Shown: positions 50,479 to 59,690 of the stretch, in pieces | How positions within the stretch are numbered: position 1 is the stretch's first letter | Layout of the letters: each line of letters begins with the position of its first letter | Assembly (NCBI GenBank): GCA_964521195.1 | Contig: CAZFRE010000004.1 | Span: 124,001 to 188,000 of the forward strand | Length of the DNA stretch: 64,000 nt | Source of the DNA: CAWDNM01 sp964521195 | Lineage (GTDB): Bacteria > Actinomycetota > Coriobacteriia > Anaerosomatales > JAAXUF01 | Direction of reading: 5' to 3' | Translations under genes and position numbers: made by a program | Notes under the pieces: generated by a model | What the model saw: only the letters and a program-made list of their open reading frames with translations | Database searches by the model: none | Told to the model about the DNA's origin: nothing

Positions 50479-51333
50479 GTGGCCGCACTCACTTTCGACA
50501 AGCTGTCGCTCACGTACGAGGGCTCGGACCGCTCGGTCCGGGCCCTCGACGCGCTGTCGCTTTCGATCGGGGCCGGAGAGCCCGTCGCCGTCATCGGCCC
50601 GAGCGGTTGCGGCAAGTCGACGCTGTTGCTGCTCGCGGCGGGACTGCTCGCGCCCAGCGGCGGGCGAGTCCTCGTCGAAGGCTCGGCGCTCGTGGGTCCG
50701 CGTCGGGAGACCGCGCTCATCCTCCAGGACTTCGGGCTGCTGCCGTGGAAGACCGTCGCGCACAACGCCGGGCTCGGACTCGAGGTGCGGCGTGTCGCTC
50801 GTGCGGATCGGCAGCACCGGGTGGCCGAGGCGCTCGAGCGCGTAGGGCTCGCGGAGTTCGCGCACGCATATCCAAGCGAGCTGTCGGGCGGCATGCGCCA
50901 GCGGCTCGCCCTCGCGCGAGCGGTCGCGCTCGACGCTGATGTGCTGCTGATGGACGAGCCGCTCTCGGCGCTCGATGCGCTCAAGCGCGAGGACCTGCAG
51001 GATGTGCTGCTGGAGTTGTGGCGCCGAAGGGGCCATACGCAGGTGCTCGTCACGCACTCGATCGAGGAGGCGGTGTTCCTCGGCCGCCGGGTGGTCGTGA
51101 TGACGCCGCGACCCGGCCGTGTGGCTGCGGTCGTCGACAATCCCGGTATGGGCAGCGACGGCTACCGCGACAGTGAGGCGTACCACGAACGCTGCGTCCG
51201 GCTGCGCCGCATCCTCGCCGGGGAGGGCGCGGTTCATGCTGGCGACCGCGCGGGGGACGGCGGCGGGGGCCCCATGCTCAGACAGTCCTCGCCGGGAGCC
51301 CCCGCCGCCGTCCCGAGCGAGGGCGCGTCATGA
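50479..51333 (+). CDS. NitT/TauT-type ABC transporter ATPase
   Basis: 284 residues from a GTG 8 bases after the binding-protein stop. Walker A is GPSGCGKSTLL, Q-loop LQDFGLLPWKT, signature LSGGMRQRLALARA, Walker B DVLLMDEPLSALD and switch THSIEEAVFLG. A Gly/Ala-rich C-terminal tail of about 35 residues is extra. The SsuB/TauB pattern fits the neighbours. The stop overlaps the permease start by ATGA. Confidence 0.92.
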   Translation: MAALTFDKLSLTYEGSDRSVRALDALSLSIGAGEPVAVIGPSGCGKSTLLLLAAGLLAPSGGRVLVEGSALVGPRRETALILQDFGLLPWKTVAHNAGLGLEVRRVARADRQHRVAEALERVGLAEFAHAYPSELSGGMRQRLALARAVALDADVLLMDEPLSALDALKREDLQDVLLELWRRRGHTQVLVTHSIEEAVFLGRRVVVMTPRPGRVAAVVDNPGMGSDGYRDSEAYHERCVRLRRILAGEGAVHAGDRAGDGGGGPMLRQSSPGAPAAVPSEGAS

Positions 51334-52085
51334 GGAGTCCGCTCATTCGCAAGGTCGTGGGCTACGTCGGCGCGCTTGTGATGCTGCTGCTTGCCTGGGC
51401 GGCGTTGGCCGTCGCAGTGGGGTCACCGGCCCTGCCAGGTCCCGCCATCGCGATCCGTACGTTCATCGAGCAGTGGCCCCAGATATGGCCTGAGATCGTC
51501 GTCAGCTTCTGGCGTGTCGTGGCGGCGATGGCGATCGGCACCGCGCTGGCGGTCCCGCTCGGGCTGCTGCTGGGCCGCTCGCCGAGAGCCGATGCCGTGG
51601 CTGCGCCGCTCATCTTCCTGACGTATCCCATCCCCAAGGTGGTCTTCCTGCCCGTGCTGCTCGTGCTGCTGGGGCTGGGGCACGCGCCCAAGATCGCGCT
51701 CATCGCGCTCATCGTGTTCTTCCAGATCCTCGTGACAGCCCGTGACGCCGCTAAGGCGGTTCCCGAGCCCAGCGTGCTGTCGGTTCGCTCACTGGGCGCA
51801 TCGCGGCTCGACATCTACCGCCACGTGGTCGTTCCTGCGGCGCTTCCGGACATCTTCACGGCGCTGCGGATCGGGACCGGCACCGCGATCGCGGTGCTCT
51901 TCCTCGCCGAATCAATCGCCGGCTCGAACGGCATCGGTTGGTACATCGTCGATGCGTGGGGATCGATCGACTACCCCGCGATGTTCGCCGGGATCATCGG
52001 CATGGCGCTGCTCGGCGTGGTGCTCTACGAGGCGCTCGACGCAATCGAGGGCTGGGCGACGCGGTGGCGTCGGGCCGGGCGGTAG
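51330..52085 (+). CDS. NitT/TauT-type ABC transporter permease
   Basis: 251 residues with six TM helices and the EAA coupling loop (SVLSVRSLGASRLDIYRHVV, containing the conserved Gly). The SsuC/TauC pattern IPKVVFLPVLLVLLGLGHAP is clear. Completes a three-gene importer with coupled translation; the solute is unknown. Confidence 0.92.
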   Translation: MRSPLIRKVVGYVGALVMLLLAWAALAVAVGSPALPGPAIAIRTFIEQWPQIWPEIVVSFWRVVAAMAIGTALAVPLGLLLGRSPRADAVAAPLIFLTYPIPKVVFLPVLLVLLGLGHAPKIALIALIVFFQILVTARDAAKAVPEPSVLSVRSLGASRLDIYRHVVVPAALPDIFTALRIGTGTAIAVLFLAESIAGSNGIGWYIVDAWGSIDYPAMFAGIIGMALLGVVLYEALDAIEGWATRWRRAGR

Positions 52086-52122
52086 CGAGCGGCCGAGTCC
52101 ACTCCTCGTGTGGAGTCGCGCG

Positions 52123-53496
52123 TCAGCGCATGCGGCTGACGGAGGCCATCTTCGACAGCGTCACCATCTTGTAGCCGCGCGCCTTCAAGGTCGCGCAGAT
52201 GCGCGGGAGTGCCTTGACCGTCTCGGGATGTGTCTGGTGTATGAGGATCACATCACCGGAGCGAACATGGTCGACCACGTTGTGGTAGAGCTTGTCCGGC
52301 GCTGTGTACTGCGCGTGCGAATCGTAGGAGTCGACCGACCAGATCGCGCACAGCTGGCCCGCATTGCGTATCGCCCGGTCACCGGTCGCGTTGATGCCGC
52401 CGCCCATCGGGCGCACCCAGATCGAGTCGTATCCTGTCGCTCCGTGTATGGTGGCCTTCGTCGACGCGATGGACGCATAGTTGTCGGCATACGGTCCCAT
52501 CAGCATGTCGTGTCGCGCGGTGTGATTCTCCACTTCGTGCCCGCGGTCGTAGATCTTCTTCGTCTGGCCGAGGTAGCCGCTTCTCATGAGCCGCCGGACG
52601 AAGAAGAACGTGCCCTTGGCGTCGTACTTCTCGAGGATGCTGCAGATGGCGAGCGAGCGTGCGTTGGGCCCGTCGTCGATGGTGATCGCAACCATCTTGC
52701 GCGGCGGCTTCAGGCCGTGCACGCGCTTGCCGACGTAGCGCTTCCGCCAGTTGGTGACCGTGACGTAGCGGCTCTTGCTGTAGGAGCGCGCATGGCTCAC
52801 GTCGTCATGCCGGACGCGGACGCGCCAACTCCCGGTCGAGGGAATCCGGAACTTGCCCGCGTAGTAGCTCTTGCCGTTCTTGTTGGTGATCTTCGTGGGG
52901 AAGGTCCTCTTGACGACCCACTTCCCGTCCTCCTTGCGCTCGCACACGATGCGCGTCGAGGTGCTCGTCTTCGAGTGCTTGGGCCACAACGTGCCGCGCG
53001 CGGGAAGCCACTGACCGGGGGATGCGAACTCGTCGTGAGTCCACGGTTTCGACAGGGCGACCTTGGGTGTGATCGCCGCGGTCGCGCTCTCGGAAGCGAG
53101 GTACTCGATGTCGCCGGCGAATGTGGCACGTACGACGAGGCGGGACGTGGGCTGCACCACCGCCGAGAAGTGCCCGTCACTGTCGGTGAAACCGGCGGCC
53201 AGCGTCGTCTCGGTGGTCGAGGTGGAGCGCAGGATCACGACTGCGCGACCGGCGACAGGTACCCCGGCGGTCTGCTCGAGGGTCGCGACGACGGTGGTGG
53301 ACTCGTGGGCGGCGATCACGGCTGGCGCCGCGAGGGCCAGCGTCGTGGTCGCGGGTTCGGAGATTGGCGGCTCGGCGAAGGCGGCGGTCGCGAACCCAGC
53401 CGACGCGAGCACGAGCGCACACACAGCGGGCATCACCCGTCCGAGCGCTGATGCGCATGGCCGGAGGACAGCGGACGAACAGGCATGGCGGACCAC
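52123..53496 (-). CDS. exported polysaccharide deacetylase with Ig-like domains
   Basis: 457 residues from a GTG with GGAG 9 bases upstream; an ATG 20 codons on is also possible. A signal peptide (VCALVLASAGFATAAFA) is followed by an Ig-like domain (about 45-125), a second domain of about 95 residues (IVCERKEDGKWVVKR, then GSWRVRVRHDDVSHARSYSK), and a NodB domain (about 245-455). NodB motifs are ITIDDGPNA, ENHTARHD and ILIHQTHPET, but the usual RPPYG is RPMGGG. It probably acts on extracellular glycans. The second domain is almost the same as the tail of the protein at 56546. Confidence 0.86.
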   Translation of the reverse strand: MVRHACSSAVLRPCASALGRVMPAVCALVLASAGFATAAFAEPPISEPATTTLALAAPAVIAAHESTTVVATLEQTAGVPVAGRAVVILRSTSTTETTLAAGFTDSDGHFSAVVQPTSRLVVRATFAGDIEYLASESATAAITPKVALSKPWTHDEFASPGQWLPARGTLWPKHSKTSTSTRIVCERKEDGKWVVKRTFPTKITNKNGKSYYAGKFRIPSTGSWRVRVRHDDVSHARSYSKSRYVTVTNWRKRYVGKRVHGLKPPRKMVAITIDDGPNARSLAICSILEKYDAKGTFFFVRRLMRSGYLGQTKKIYDRGHEVENHTARHDMLMGPYADNYASIASTKATIHGATGYDSIWVRPMGGGINATGDRAIRNAGQLCAIWSVDSYDSHAQYTAPDKLYHNVVDHVRSGDVILIHQTHPETVKALPRICATLKARGYKMVTLSKMASVSRMR

Positions 53497-53622
53497 GGGG
53501 TCACGCTCCAAAGGCTGCAGGGATGCGTTCGCGGGCTCAGGACACCCGCACACGTTCCATTCCCGCCAGACCAACGCCCGAATCGGTATCAGCGCGTGTT
53601 GGCGAGCGAATGGTGCGCGGAG

Positions 53623-54948
53623 CTACTCCGTGTCGTCGCCGGCTGCGAACAACGGCTCGCTGTCGAACTCCTCGGCGATGAGCGCGGGCAGTTCGAGTAC
53701 GGCTGAAGCCTCGCCCTCGGGCAGGCTCTCCACACCGCGCAGCTTGCGCTCCATCGCCCGGCTGCGGCGCTCGGTCTCGCCGATGGTGTTGGCCGCGGTG
53801 TTGAGCTGGCGCTTGACCTTCACGAGCACGTCGCCGAACTTCGCGAACTCGGTCTTCACGGCGGCGAGCACCTTCCAGACCTCCGCGGACTGCTGCTCGA
53901 TGGCAAGCGTCTGGAAGCCCATACGCAAGCTGTTGAGCAGCGCGGCGAGGGTAGTGGGCCCGGCGACCATGACGTGGTACTTGTGCTGGAGCTCGTCGAG
54001 GAGCGACGGGTGGCGCAGCACCTCCGCGTACAGACCCTCCGTGGGCAGGAACATGATCGCGAAGTCTGTGGTGCATGGAGGGCACAGGTACTTGGAGCTG
54101 ATGAGCTCGCCCTGGGTCTTGATCGAGCGCGCGAGCGCGTCGGTCGCCTTCTGGACCGCCTCCACATCACCGCGCTCGGCCGCGTCCTGGAGCCGCAGGT
54201 AGTCCTCCTGCGGGAACTTCGAGTCGATGGGCAGCCACACGACCGCGTCCGGGTCGTCTTTGGGGCCGGGGAGGCGGATCGCGAATTCCACGAGCTCAGC
54301 CGAGCCCTCCTTCGTCTTCACGTTGCGCCCGAACTGCGACGGCGTGAGGATCTGCTCGAGCAGCGCGCCGAGCTGCACCTCCGCCCACGTGCCGCGCGCC
54401 TTCACGTTCGTGAGCACGCGCTTGAGGTCGCCGACGCCCGTCGCGAGATTCTGCATCTCGCCCAGTCCGCGCTGAACGGCCTCGAGCCGGTCGCTGACGA
54501 GCTTGAACGACTCGCCGAGCCGCTTCTCGAGCGTCACATGCAGCTTCTCGTCGACGGTCTTGCGCATCTCGTCGAGCTTCTTCTCGTTGCCGTCCTGCAG
54601 CTCCTTGACGCGCGAGTCGACGGTCACGCGGATGCGCTCGAGCGAGGCCGTGTTGGACTCGCCGAGCTCCTTGACCTGCTTGCCGACCGTGTCGAGCTGC
54701 GCCCGCTGCATCTCGCCGAGCGTCGTCAGGTTCGCGGAGATGGTGCTGTTCGCCGAGGCAAGCGCCGCGTTGAGTTCCTCGCGCGACTCGCGGGCGGCAC
54801 GCGCGGCCTCTTCTCTGCTCGCACGGAGCTCTTCACGAAGCACGTCCTCGCTCTTGGTGCTCGCCGAGGACCGCAGCAGCAGCACGACGAGCAGCGCCGC
54901 GTTGAGCAGGCCGATGACGAGCAGGACGATGGCAAGCGTGCCGTTCAT
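53623..54948 (-). CDS. rmuC: DNA recombination protein RmuC
   Basis: 441 residues. An N-terminal TM (AIVLLVIGLLNAALLVVLLL) precedes a long coiled coil (about 30-150) and the RmuC nuclease-like domain (about 175-390), with ARGTWAEVQLGALLEQIL, PIDSKFPQEDYLRL and DFAIMFLPTEGLYAEVL as family hallmarks. RmuC limits inversion of short inverted repeats and is related to PD-(D/E)XK nucleases. It is divergent from the SDR gene, with a 199-base intergenic region holding no other gene. Confidence 0.95.
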   Translation of the reverse strand: MNGTLAIVLLVIGLLNAALLVVLLLRSSASTKSEDVLREELRASREEAARAARESREELNAALASANSTISANLTTLGEMQRAQLDTVGKQVKELGESNTASLERIRVTVDSRVKELQDGNEKKLDEMRKTVDEKLHVTLEKRLGESFKLVSDRLEAVQRGLGEMQNLATGVGDLKRVLTNVKARGTWAEVQLGALLEQILTPSQFGRNVKTKEGSAELVEFAIRLPGPKDDPDAVVWLPIDSKFPQEDYLRLQDAAERGDVEAVQKATDALARSIKTQGELISSKYLCPPCTTDFAIMFLPTEGLYAEVLRHPSLLDELQHKYHVMVAGPTTLAALLNSLRMGFQTLAIEQQSAEVWKVLAAVKTEFAKFGDVLVKVKRQLNTAANTIGETERRSRAMERKLRGVESLPEGEASAVLELPALIAEEFDSEPLFAAGDDTE

Positions 54949-55147
54949 GGAGGCGCCTCACAGGAGTCGTCGACGGTGTGCGGTTCGAGTGTACGGCAAC
55001 TTGGACGCCGCAGACGCAGCGTATCGCCCGGCTCTGACATCCGTCCTTCTGCGGCGCGCGAGCCGGTTGGGGTATCGTCCCATCTGGGGCCGGACACCCC
55101 ACGCCGCGGCCCCCAGGAGCGGCGAGCCATCGGGGAAAGGGGACACC

Positions 55148-55960
55148 ATGCAGGTCAGCGGGAAGACCATCGCCGTCACCGGCGGCGGCAACGGCATCGG
55201 TCGACAGATCGTGCTCGCCCTGCTCGCGCGTGGTGCGCGCGCGGCCGCCATCGACCTGAGCGAAGCCGCGCTGCAAGAGACCGCGGGCATCGCCAAGGCA
55301 GGCGACAAGCTGTCCGCCCATGTCGCCAACATCACGGACCGCTCGGCGGTCGAAGCGCTGCCGGACGCGATCGTCTCGGCGCACGGGCAGGTCGACGGGC
55401 TCATCAACTGCGCGGGGATCATCCAGCCGTTCGTGCTCTTCAACGACCTCGCGTACGACGCGATCGAGCGCGTCATGAACGTGAACTTCTGGGGCACCGT
55501 AACCATGACCAAGACGTTCCTGCCAGTGCTCCTCGCGCGCCCGAGCGCGCACATCGTCAACATCTCGAGCATGGGTGGCTTCCTGCCCGTCCCCGGTCAG
55601 ACGATCTACGGGGCCTCGAAGGCCGCGGTCAAGCTGCTCACGGAGGGTCTGCACTCCGAGCTCACCGAGACCAACGTGAGCGTCACGGTCGTCTTCCCCG
55701 GTGCCATCCGCACCGACATCTCGAAGAACTCAGGGGTCGGCGTGCCCGCAAACGCCGAAGAGGCCGCCAAGAACGCGCCGCAGATCAAGATGACCGAGCC
55801 CGAGGAGGCCGCGCGCATGATCCTCGACGGCATGGAGCGCGACGCGTACCGCGTGTGCGTGGGCAAGGACGCGACGGCGATGGATCGGCTCGCGCGCTAC
55901 ATGCCCGAACGGGCGGCGAAGATCATCTACAACAACATGCGTTCGTTGTTGCCGAAGTAG
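55148..55960 (+). CDS. short-chain dehydrogenase/reductase
   Basis: 270 residues. The NAD(P) motif is VTGGGNGIGRQIV, NxAG is INCAGII, the catalytic Ser lies in IVNISSMGGF, and YGASKAAVKLL gives Tyr-x3-Lys. It is a classical SDR with a C-terminal helix pair. The substrate is unknown. The DUF1697 gene starts 8 bases after its stop. Confidence 0.92.
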   Translation: MQVSGKTIAVTGGGNGIGRQIVLALLARGARAAAIDLSEAALQETAGIAKAGDKLSAHVANITDRSAVEALPDAIVSAHGQVDGLINCAGIIQPFVLFNDLAYDAIERVMNVNFWGTVTMTKTFLPVLLARPSAHIVNISSMGGFLPVPGQTIYGASKAAVKLLTEGLHSELTETNVSVTVVFPGAIRTDISKNSGVGVPANAEEAAKNAPQIKMTEPEEAARMILDGMERDAYRVCVGKDATAMDRLARYMPERAAKIIYNNMRSLLPK

Positions 55961-55968
55961 GAGGTCGT

Positions 55969-56523
55969 ATGGTCTACGTCGCTCTGCTGCGCGGCATCAA
56001 TGTCGGCGGCAACAACAAGGTGCCGATGGCGCAGCTCAGGACCGTCTTCGAGCGTGCCGGGATGCAGCGGGTGAAGACCTACATCAACTCGGGCAACGTG
56101 GTCTTCGCGCACGAGACGCTCGACGCTACCACGCTCGCGACCCTGCTCGAGGACGCGATCGACGCGGAGTTCGGTCTCTGCCTCAGGGTGCTCGTCCGCG
56201 ACGCCGAGACGATCCTCGCGCTCGCCGAGGCGCTTCCCGACGACTGGCGCAACGACGACGCGACCAAGTGCGATGTGATGTTCCTCGCCGATGAGATCGA
56301 CGGGCCCGAGGTCCTCGACACGCTCACGATCAAGCCCGAGTTCGACCAGGTCCGCTACGCCCACGGCGCGGTGCTGTGGCTGGTGGCGCGCAGGAACGTC
56401 ACCCGCAGCGGCCTGCTGAAGATCGTCGGGACCGACATCTACAAGGCGATGACGGTGCGCAACTGCAACACGCTTCGCAAGCTGGCCGTCCTGGTGCGCG
56501 AGGCGCAGGCCGCCGAGGAGTGA
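55969..56523 (+). CDS. DUF1697 family protein
   Basis: 184 residues, ATG with GGAGG about 5 bases upstream. The family start VYVALLRGINVGGNNKVPMA and TYINSGNVVF are evident, and the C-terminal TVRNCNTLRKLA is typical. Function of the family is unknown. It is probably co-transcribed with the SDR gene. Confidence 0.92.
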   Translation: MVYVALLRGINVGGNNKVPMAQLRTVFERAGMQRVKTYINSGNVVFAHETLDATTLATLLEDAIDAEFGLCLRVLVRDAETILALAEALPDDWRNDDATKCDVMFLADEIDGPEVLDTLTIKPEFDQVRYAHGAVLWLVARRNVTRSGLLKIVGTDIYKAMTVRNCNTLRKLAVLVREAQAAEE

Positions 56524-56545
56524 CGGCCCGCGTCGTCGGCACGCG

Positions 56546-57553
56546 TCACTTCACGGTGATGTAGCGCTTCGAGCTCGTGGCCTTGGCGTTCAGCGCGTCC
56601 TTCGAGTGGACCGCAACCAGTCGCCACGAGCCCTTCTTCGTGAGCCTGATCTTGGCCGAGCATTTCGAGGCCTTCACGCCGCTCAGTGTCACATTCTTCG
56701 CGGTCGCGAGCACCGACTTCTTGGTGATCCACTTGCCTGATTCCTTGCGCTGGCACGCGATGTAGATCGGCTTCGTGCCCGAGGTATGGCGCGGCTTGAG
56801 GTAGCTGTAGCTCGTGAACGTGGTGCTCGTCTTGGCCGACGACGGGCCGGCCGGCTTGGTGAGCGAGACCATCGGAAGCGTGCTCTCGATGTAGCTCGTC
56901 GAGTAGGCATACTCGGCAGTCTCCTCGAAGACAGCCTGGTAGTCCGTCGCGTACTTGGGCTTGACCGAGAGCGTCCACTTGCCGTCCGAGTCGGTCACGT
57001 CGGTGCCCGCGGTACCGTAGCCGCCGTTTGACCACCACAGGATCTTGACCGGACGGTTCGCGAGTGGGGTGCTGTTGTACGTCAGGTAACCGGACAGCTT
57101 CGCCGACGCGTAGCTGCACGTGCTCGGCGCGACGATCGTGACGGTGGGCTGAGGCTTGGGCGCGACGAGCCGGAAGTCGATGCCGGTGAGCGTGTCGCCC
57201 GGGATGGTGATGGTGGTGGCCGAGGATTCCGTCGAGGCGAGGTTCCACCACTGGTCCGCCCAGCCGTCGTTCTGGTACACGTGCACGAGATACTTGCCGG
57301 CGTCGTAGATCGTGAAGCTGTAACTGCCGTCGCCTATCGTCTCGGCATAGCTGCCGACGTACCAGGCCTGATCGCCGTCGTGCCAGTACCAGGTCTTCAC
57401 CTTCAGGCCTCCGAGCGGCGCGCTCGTGGCGGAGTTCACCACGCTTCCGGTGATGGTGTACGCGAATGCGGGCGCGGCTACGGCAAGTGCCAGGCAGCAC
57501 GCGACGATCGCCACGGCGAACGCCGCGGCCCTGCGGTTCGATCTCGTGAACAT
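56546..57553 (-). CDS. exported protein with carboxypeptidase-regulatory-like and shared C-terminal domain
   Basis: 335 residues from the ATG at 57553 with GAGGGGGT upstream. A signal peptide (AVAIVACCLALAVAAPAFA) precedes a CarboxypepD_reg-like beta domain (GSVVNSATSAPLGGLKVKTW, about 33-135), an Ig-like domain (about 140-215) and a C-terminal domain (about 220-335: IACQRKESGKWITKK, GSWRLVAVHSKDALN, SSKRYITVK). The last one matches the middle domain of the deacetylase at 52123. No enzyme motif is present; a surface-structural role is inferred. Confidence 0.8.
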   Translation of the reverse strand: MFTRSNRRAAAFAVAIVACCLALAVAAPAFAYTITGSVVNSATSAPLGGLKVKTWYWHDGDQAWYVGSYAETIGDGSYSFTIYDAGKYLVHVYQNDGWADQWWNLASTESSATTITIPGDTLTGIDFRLVAPKPQPTVTIVAPSTCSYASAKLSGYLTYNSTPLANRPVKILWWSNGGYGTAGTDVTDSDGKWTLSVKPKYATDYQAVFEETAEYAYSTSYIESTLPMVSLTKPAGPSSAKTSTTFTSYSYLKPRHTSGTKPIYIACQRKESGKWITKKSVLATAKNVTLSGVKASKCSAKIRLTKKGSWRLVAVHSKDALNAKATSSKRYITVK

Positions 57554-57676
57554 CTCGACCCCCTCAAACGACTGCCGAGGCAAGGCGAGGCGCACGGTGT
57601 GCCGGACTGCCACACGCCGTCGAAGCGCTCGGCACTGCAGACCCGAGGGTGTGTATACCCGCGAACGGCGGCGGAG

Positions 57677-57973
57677 TCAGCCCTGCGTGACCGCCCCTGC
57701 CGAGAGAAGCATCACGAGGAGTCCGATGTTCAGCATCACGGTGATCCAGTACGTCACCTGGAACGACACCTTCCGCGTCTTGTGCCGAAACACCTGCTGC
57801 GCGACGAGCGCACCGGGCCACCCGCCGAGCAGCGACACGATGTGCAGGCCAGCCTCGGAGGTGCGCCGGCGGCCGTGAATGGCGGCGCTCTTGTCGGCGC
57901 CGTACATGGCGAACGCGAGGACGCTGAGGACGATGTACCAGCCGAGGAGCCAGGGCAACGCGAGAGACGTCAT
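57677..57973 (-). CDS. DUF1294 small membrane protein
   Basis: 98 residues. TM segments and the family pattern MYGADKSAAIHGRRRTSEAG, then HIVSLLGGWPGALVAQQVFR, then HKTRKVSFQ are clear. Start ATG overlaps the GNAT stop by ATGA. Function is unknown; the domain is often fused to cold-shock domains, absent here. Confidence 0.88.
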   Translation of the reverse strand: MTSLALPWLLGWYIVLSVLAFAMYGADKSAAIHGRRRTSEAGLHIVSLLGGWPGALVAQQVFRHKTRKVSFQVTYWITVMLNIGLLVMLLSAGAVTQG

Positions 57974-58455
57974 GGCTGCGGCTCCGCGCCGGCACCATCT
58001 GCAGGCTCGAGCGCGAGCAAGAACTCCGGCAGCCGCCGCCCCGGTGGCCGGCCCTCGATGACGCCGACCCGCTCGGCGCCGTGGCGCTCGTAGAAGCCGG
58101 CGGCATTCGGGTCCGAGACGATACGCATCCGCGTCGCGCCGGCACGACGTGCACGCACCACCGCCGCGCAGAGCAGCGCCTGCCCCACGCCGGTGCCGAT
58201 GCGCTCGGGCACGACCCACAGGTGCTCGAGTTCGACGCCGTCGGTGATAGCGCACAGCGCTGCGAAACCGACCACCGAGCCGCGGTCGACCGCGCAGAAC
58301 ACGGTGTGCTCGGCGATGAAGTCGGGGGTGACGGCGAGCGCGTCGCTCCACAGTTCGAGCAGCTCCTCCGAGTAGCCCCAGTGCGCTTTCGACGCGCGAG
58401 CGATCGCGGAGAGGGCGGCGGCCTCGGACGGGGCTGCGGGACGGATGAGGGTCAC
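57970..58455 (-). CDS. GNAT-family acetyltransferase
   Basis: 161 residues from the GTG at 58455; the longer frame upstream is unlikely. Motif A is LWVVPERIGTGVGQALLCAA and motif B GFYERHGAERVG. Acceptor unknown. It lies between the DUF1801 and DUF1294 genes in one leftward operon. Confidence 0.82.
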   Translation of the reverse strand: MTLIRPAAPSEAAALSAIARASKAHWGYSEELLELWSDALAVTPDFIAEHTVFCAVDRGSVVGFAALCAITDGVELEHLWVVPERIGTGVGQALLCAAVVRARRAGATRMRIVSDPNAAGFYERHGAERVGVIEGRPPGRRLPEFLLALEPADGAGAEPQP

Positions 58456-58469
58456 GGGCTGCCGACGCC

Positions 58470-58910
58470 TCAGGCCTTGCCCCACCCGGGGAGCTTGCTC
58501 GCCTGGGCGACCCACTCGGCGAACTGTGCTTCGTCGAAGCCGTCCTCATAGATGCTGAGGTACCGGACGTTCTCGTCCTTCGACTCGCCGGGAGGAACCG
58601 GATCGAGCGACATCCCGTCGAAGAACGCGACCTTGATGTACTTGGTGAACACGTGGAAGTTGAGGAACCAGCCGCGTCCCTCCATGCCGTAGAAGGGGGA
58701 GTTCCACTTCACCGCCTTGCGGACATCGGGGACCGTCTCGGTGATGATCGCGTCGAGACGGCGGCCGATGTCGGCCTTCCAGCCCGGCATGGCAGCGAGG
58801 TAGGCCTGCACGGGAGCATCGCCCTCGCCCTTCGGGATCTGCGGATTGCCGCCGGACAGGAGCACGGGTTCATCGGCGGAGGTCGACTTCTTGCGGCTCG
58901 CGGGTGTCAT
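58470..58910 (-). CDS. DUF1801-family protein
   Basis: 146 residues from the ATG at 58910 (a GTG at 58919 is an alternative). The family pattern TVPDVRKAVKWNSPFYGMEG, then KYIKVAFFDG and LSIYEDGFDEAQFAEWV, is typical of the YdhG/DUF1801 fold. The N-terminal 25 residues are Ser/Lys-rich and probably disordered. Function unknown. Confidence 0.88.
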   Translation of the reverse strand: MTPASRKKSTSADEPVLLSGGNPQIPKGEGDAPVQAYLAAMPGWKADIGRRLDAIITETVPDVRKAVKWNSPFYGMEGRGWFLNFHVFTKYIKVAFFDGMSLDPVPPGESKDENVRYLSIYEDGFDEAQFAEWVAQASKLPGWGKA

Positions 58911-58974
58911 CGTTGTCACGTCCTCTCAGGGCGGGCTCATCTGTCGATTATGTCCTCTTAGCAAGAGAGCGTAC

Positions 58975-59021
58975 CCGCTGGGGGAGCACAACGGGCGGCA
59001 GCACGCCGAGTGCCGCCGCCC
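58975..59021 (-). terminator. hairpin after the cupredoxin gene
   Basis: A 12-base inverted repeat (58993-59004 with 59010-59021, one mismatch, 5-nt loop) lies just past the cupredoxin stop, followed on the minus strand by GTTGTGCTC. Confidence 0.55.
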
Positions 59022-59044
59022 GCGCAAGAGTCCGGTTGGTGGGG

Positions 59045-59524
59045 CTACTGGACGATCACGCTCCCGCCGGCGCTGCTCATGCCGCACGTGAGGGGATACG
59101 TGCCCGCTTCGAGCGTGCCCAGATCCATGGTAGCCTCGCCGGTCTGAGTGAAGTCGGCCTGCTTGTTCAGTGCCTCGATCTTGGGCTTGCCGGAGCAATC
59201 CTTGGCCTCGCCCGTGAAGATCAGCTTCGCAGGCATGCCGGCATCGAGGGTGATCTCGTTCGGGGAGTAGTAGCCGTCCTTCAGCGTGATCCTGACCACC
59301 TGAACGCCGTCTTCCTCGGTCGCGGAGCCCTTCTCGACGGCAGGAGCTCCCACGTTGCACATCGGGCAGCTCATCTCCGCCATCTCACCGCCGCCCATCT
59401 GGCTCTCGGCCGCCGGCTCGGGCGCCGCCGGCTGGCTGGAGCAGCCCGTGACAAGGGCGGTCATCACCGTCAGCGCGATGACGAATCCGACGAGGGTGAT
59501 CCTTCGCGTGGCTGTGCTGTGCAT
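59045..59524 (-). CDS. cupredoxin-like lipoprotein with Cys/Met-rich segment
   Basis: 159 residues, GGGAG before the ATG. A lipobox (TALVTGC, Cys about 28) is followed by a Met/Cys-rich linker (MGGGEMAEMSCPMCNVG) and a cupredoxin fold (about 75-159: DGYYSPNEITLDAGMPAKLI, then GTYPLTCGMSSAG). The Cys in the last motif and the Met-rich segment suggest a metal site, perhaps copper. It is divergent from the SafE-type gene, whose C-terminus has a related domain, so the pair probably serves periplasmic-side metal handling. Confidence 0.78.
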   Translation of the reverse strand: MHSTATRRITLVGFVIALTVMTALVTGCSSQPAAPEPAAESQMGGGEMAEMSCPMCNVGAPAVEKGSATEEDGVQVVRITLKDGYYSPNEITLDAGMPAKLIFTGEAKDCSGKPKIEALNKQADFTQTGEATMDLGTLEAGTYPLTCGMSSAGGSVIVQ

Positions 59525-59580
59525 CTGTGGCTCCCATCTACCGCTGCTTGTCTGCGACCGAACACGTTACGCTCCTAACG

Positions 59581-59606
59581 AACTTCGGTATGTCCATACC
59601 GAAGTT
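59581..59606. promoter_or_regulatory. 12-bp-arm palindrome in the divergent cupredoxin/SafE promoter
   Basis: AACTTCGGTATG and CATACCGAAGTT form a perfect inverted repeat with a 2-base centre. It is flanked by smaller dyads CGTTA..TAACG (59565-59580) and TAACAC..GTGTTA (59618-59634). It lies midway between the two divergent starts, so it is a likely operator for a metal- or stress-responsive regulator. Confidence 0.65.
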
Positions 59607-59690
59607 GCGTAGTCCCGTAACACTCAAGGTGTTAGCCTGCGCTCAATCCCGTGAGGCGCATCGAACGAAGCCGCCGTCGAAAGGTCGCTG

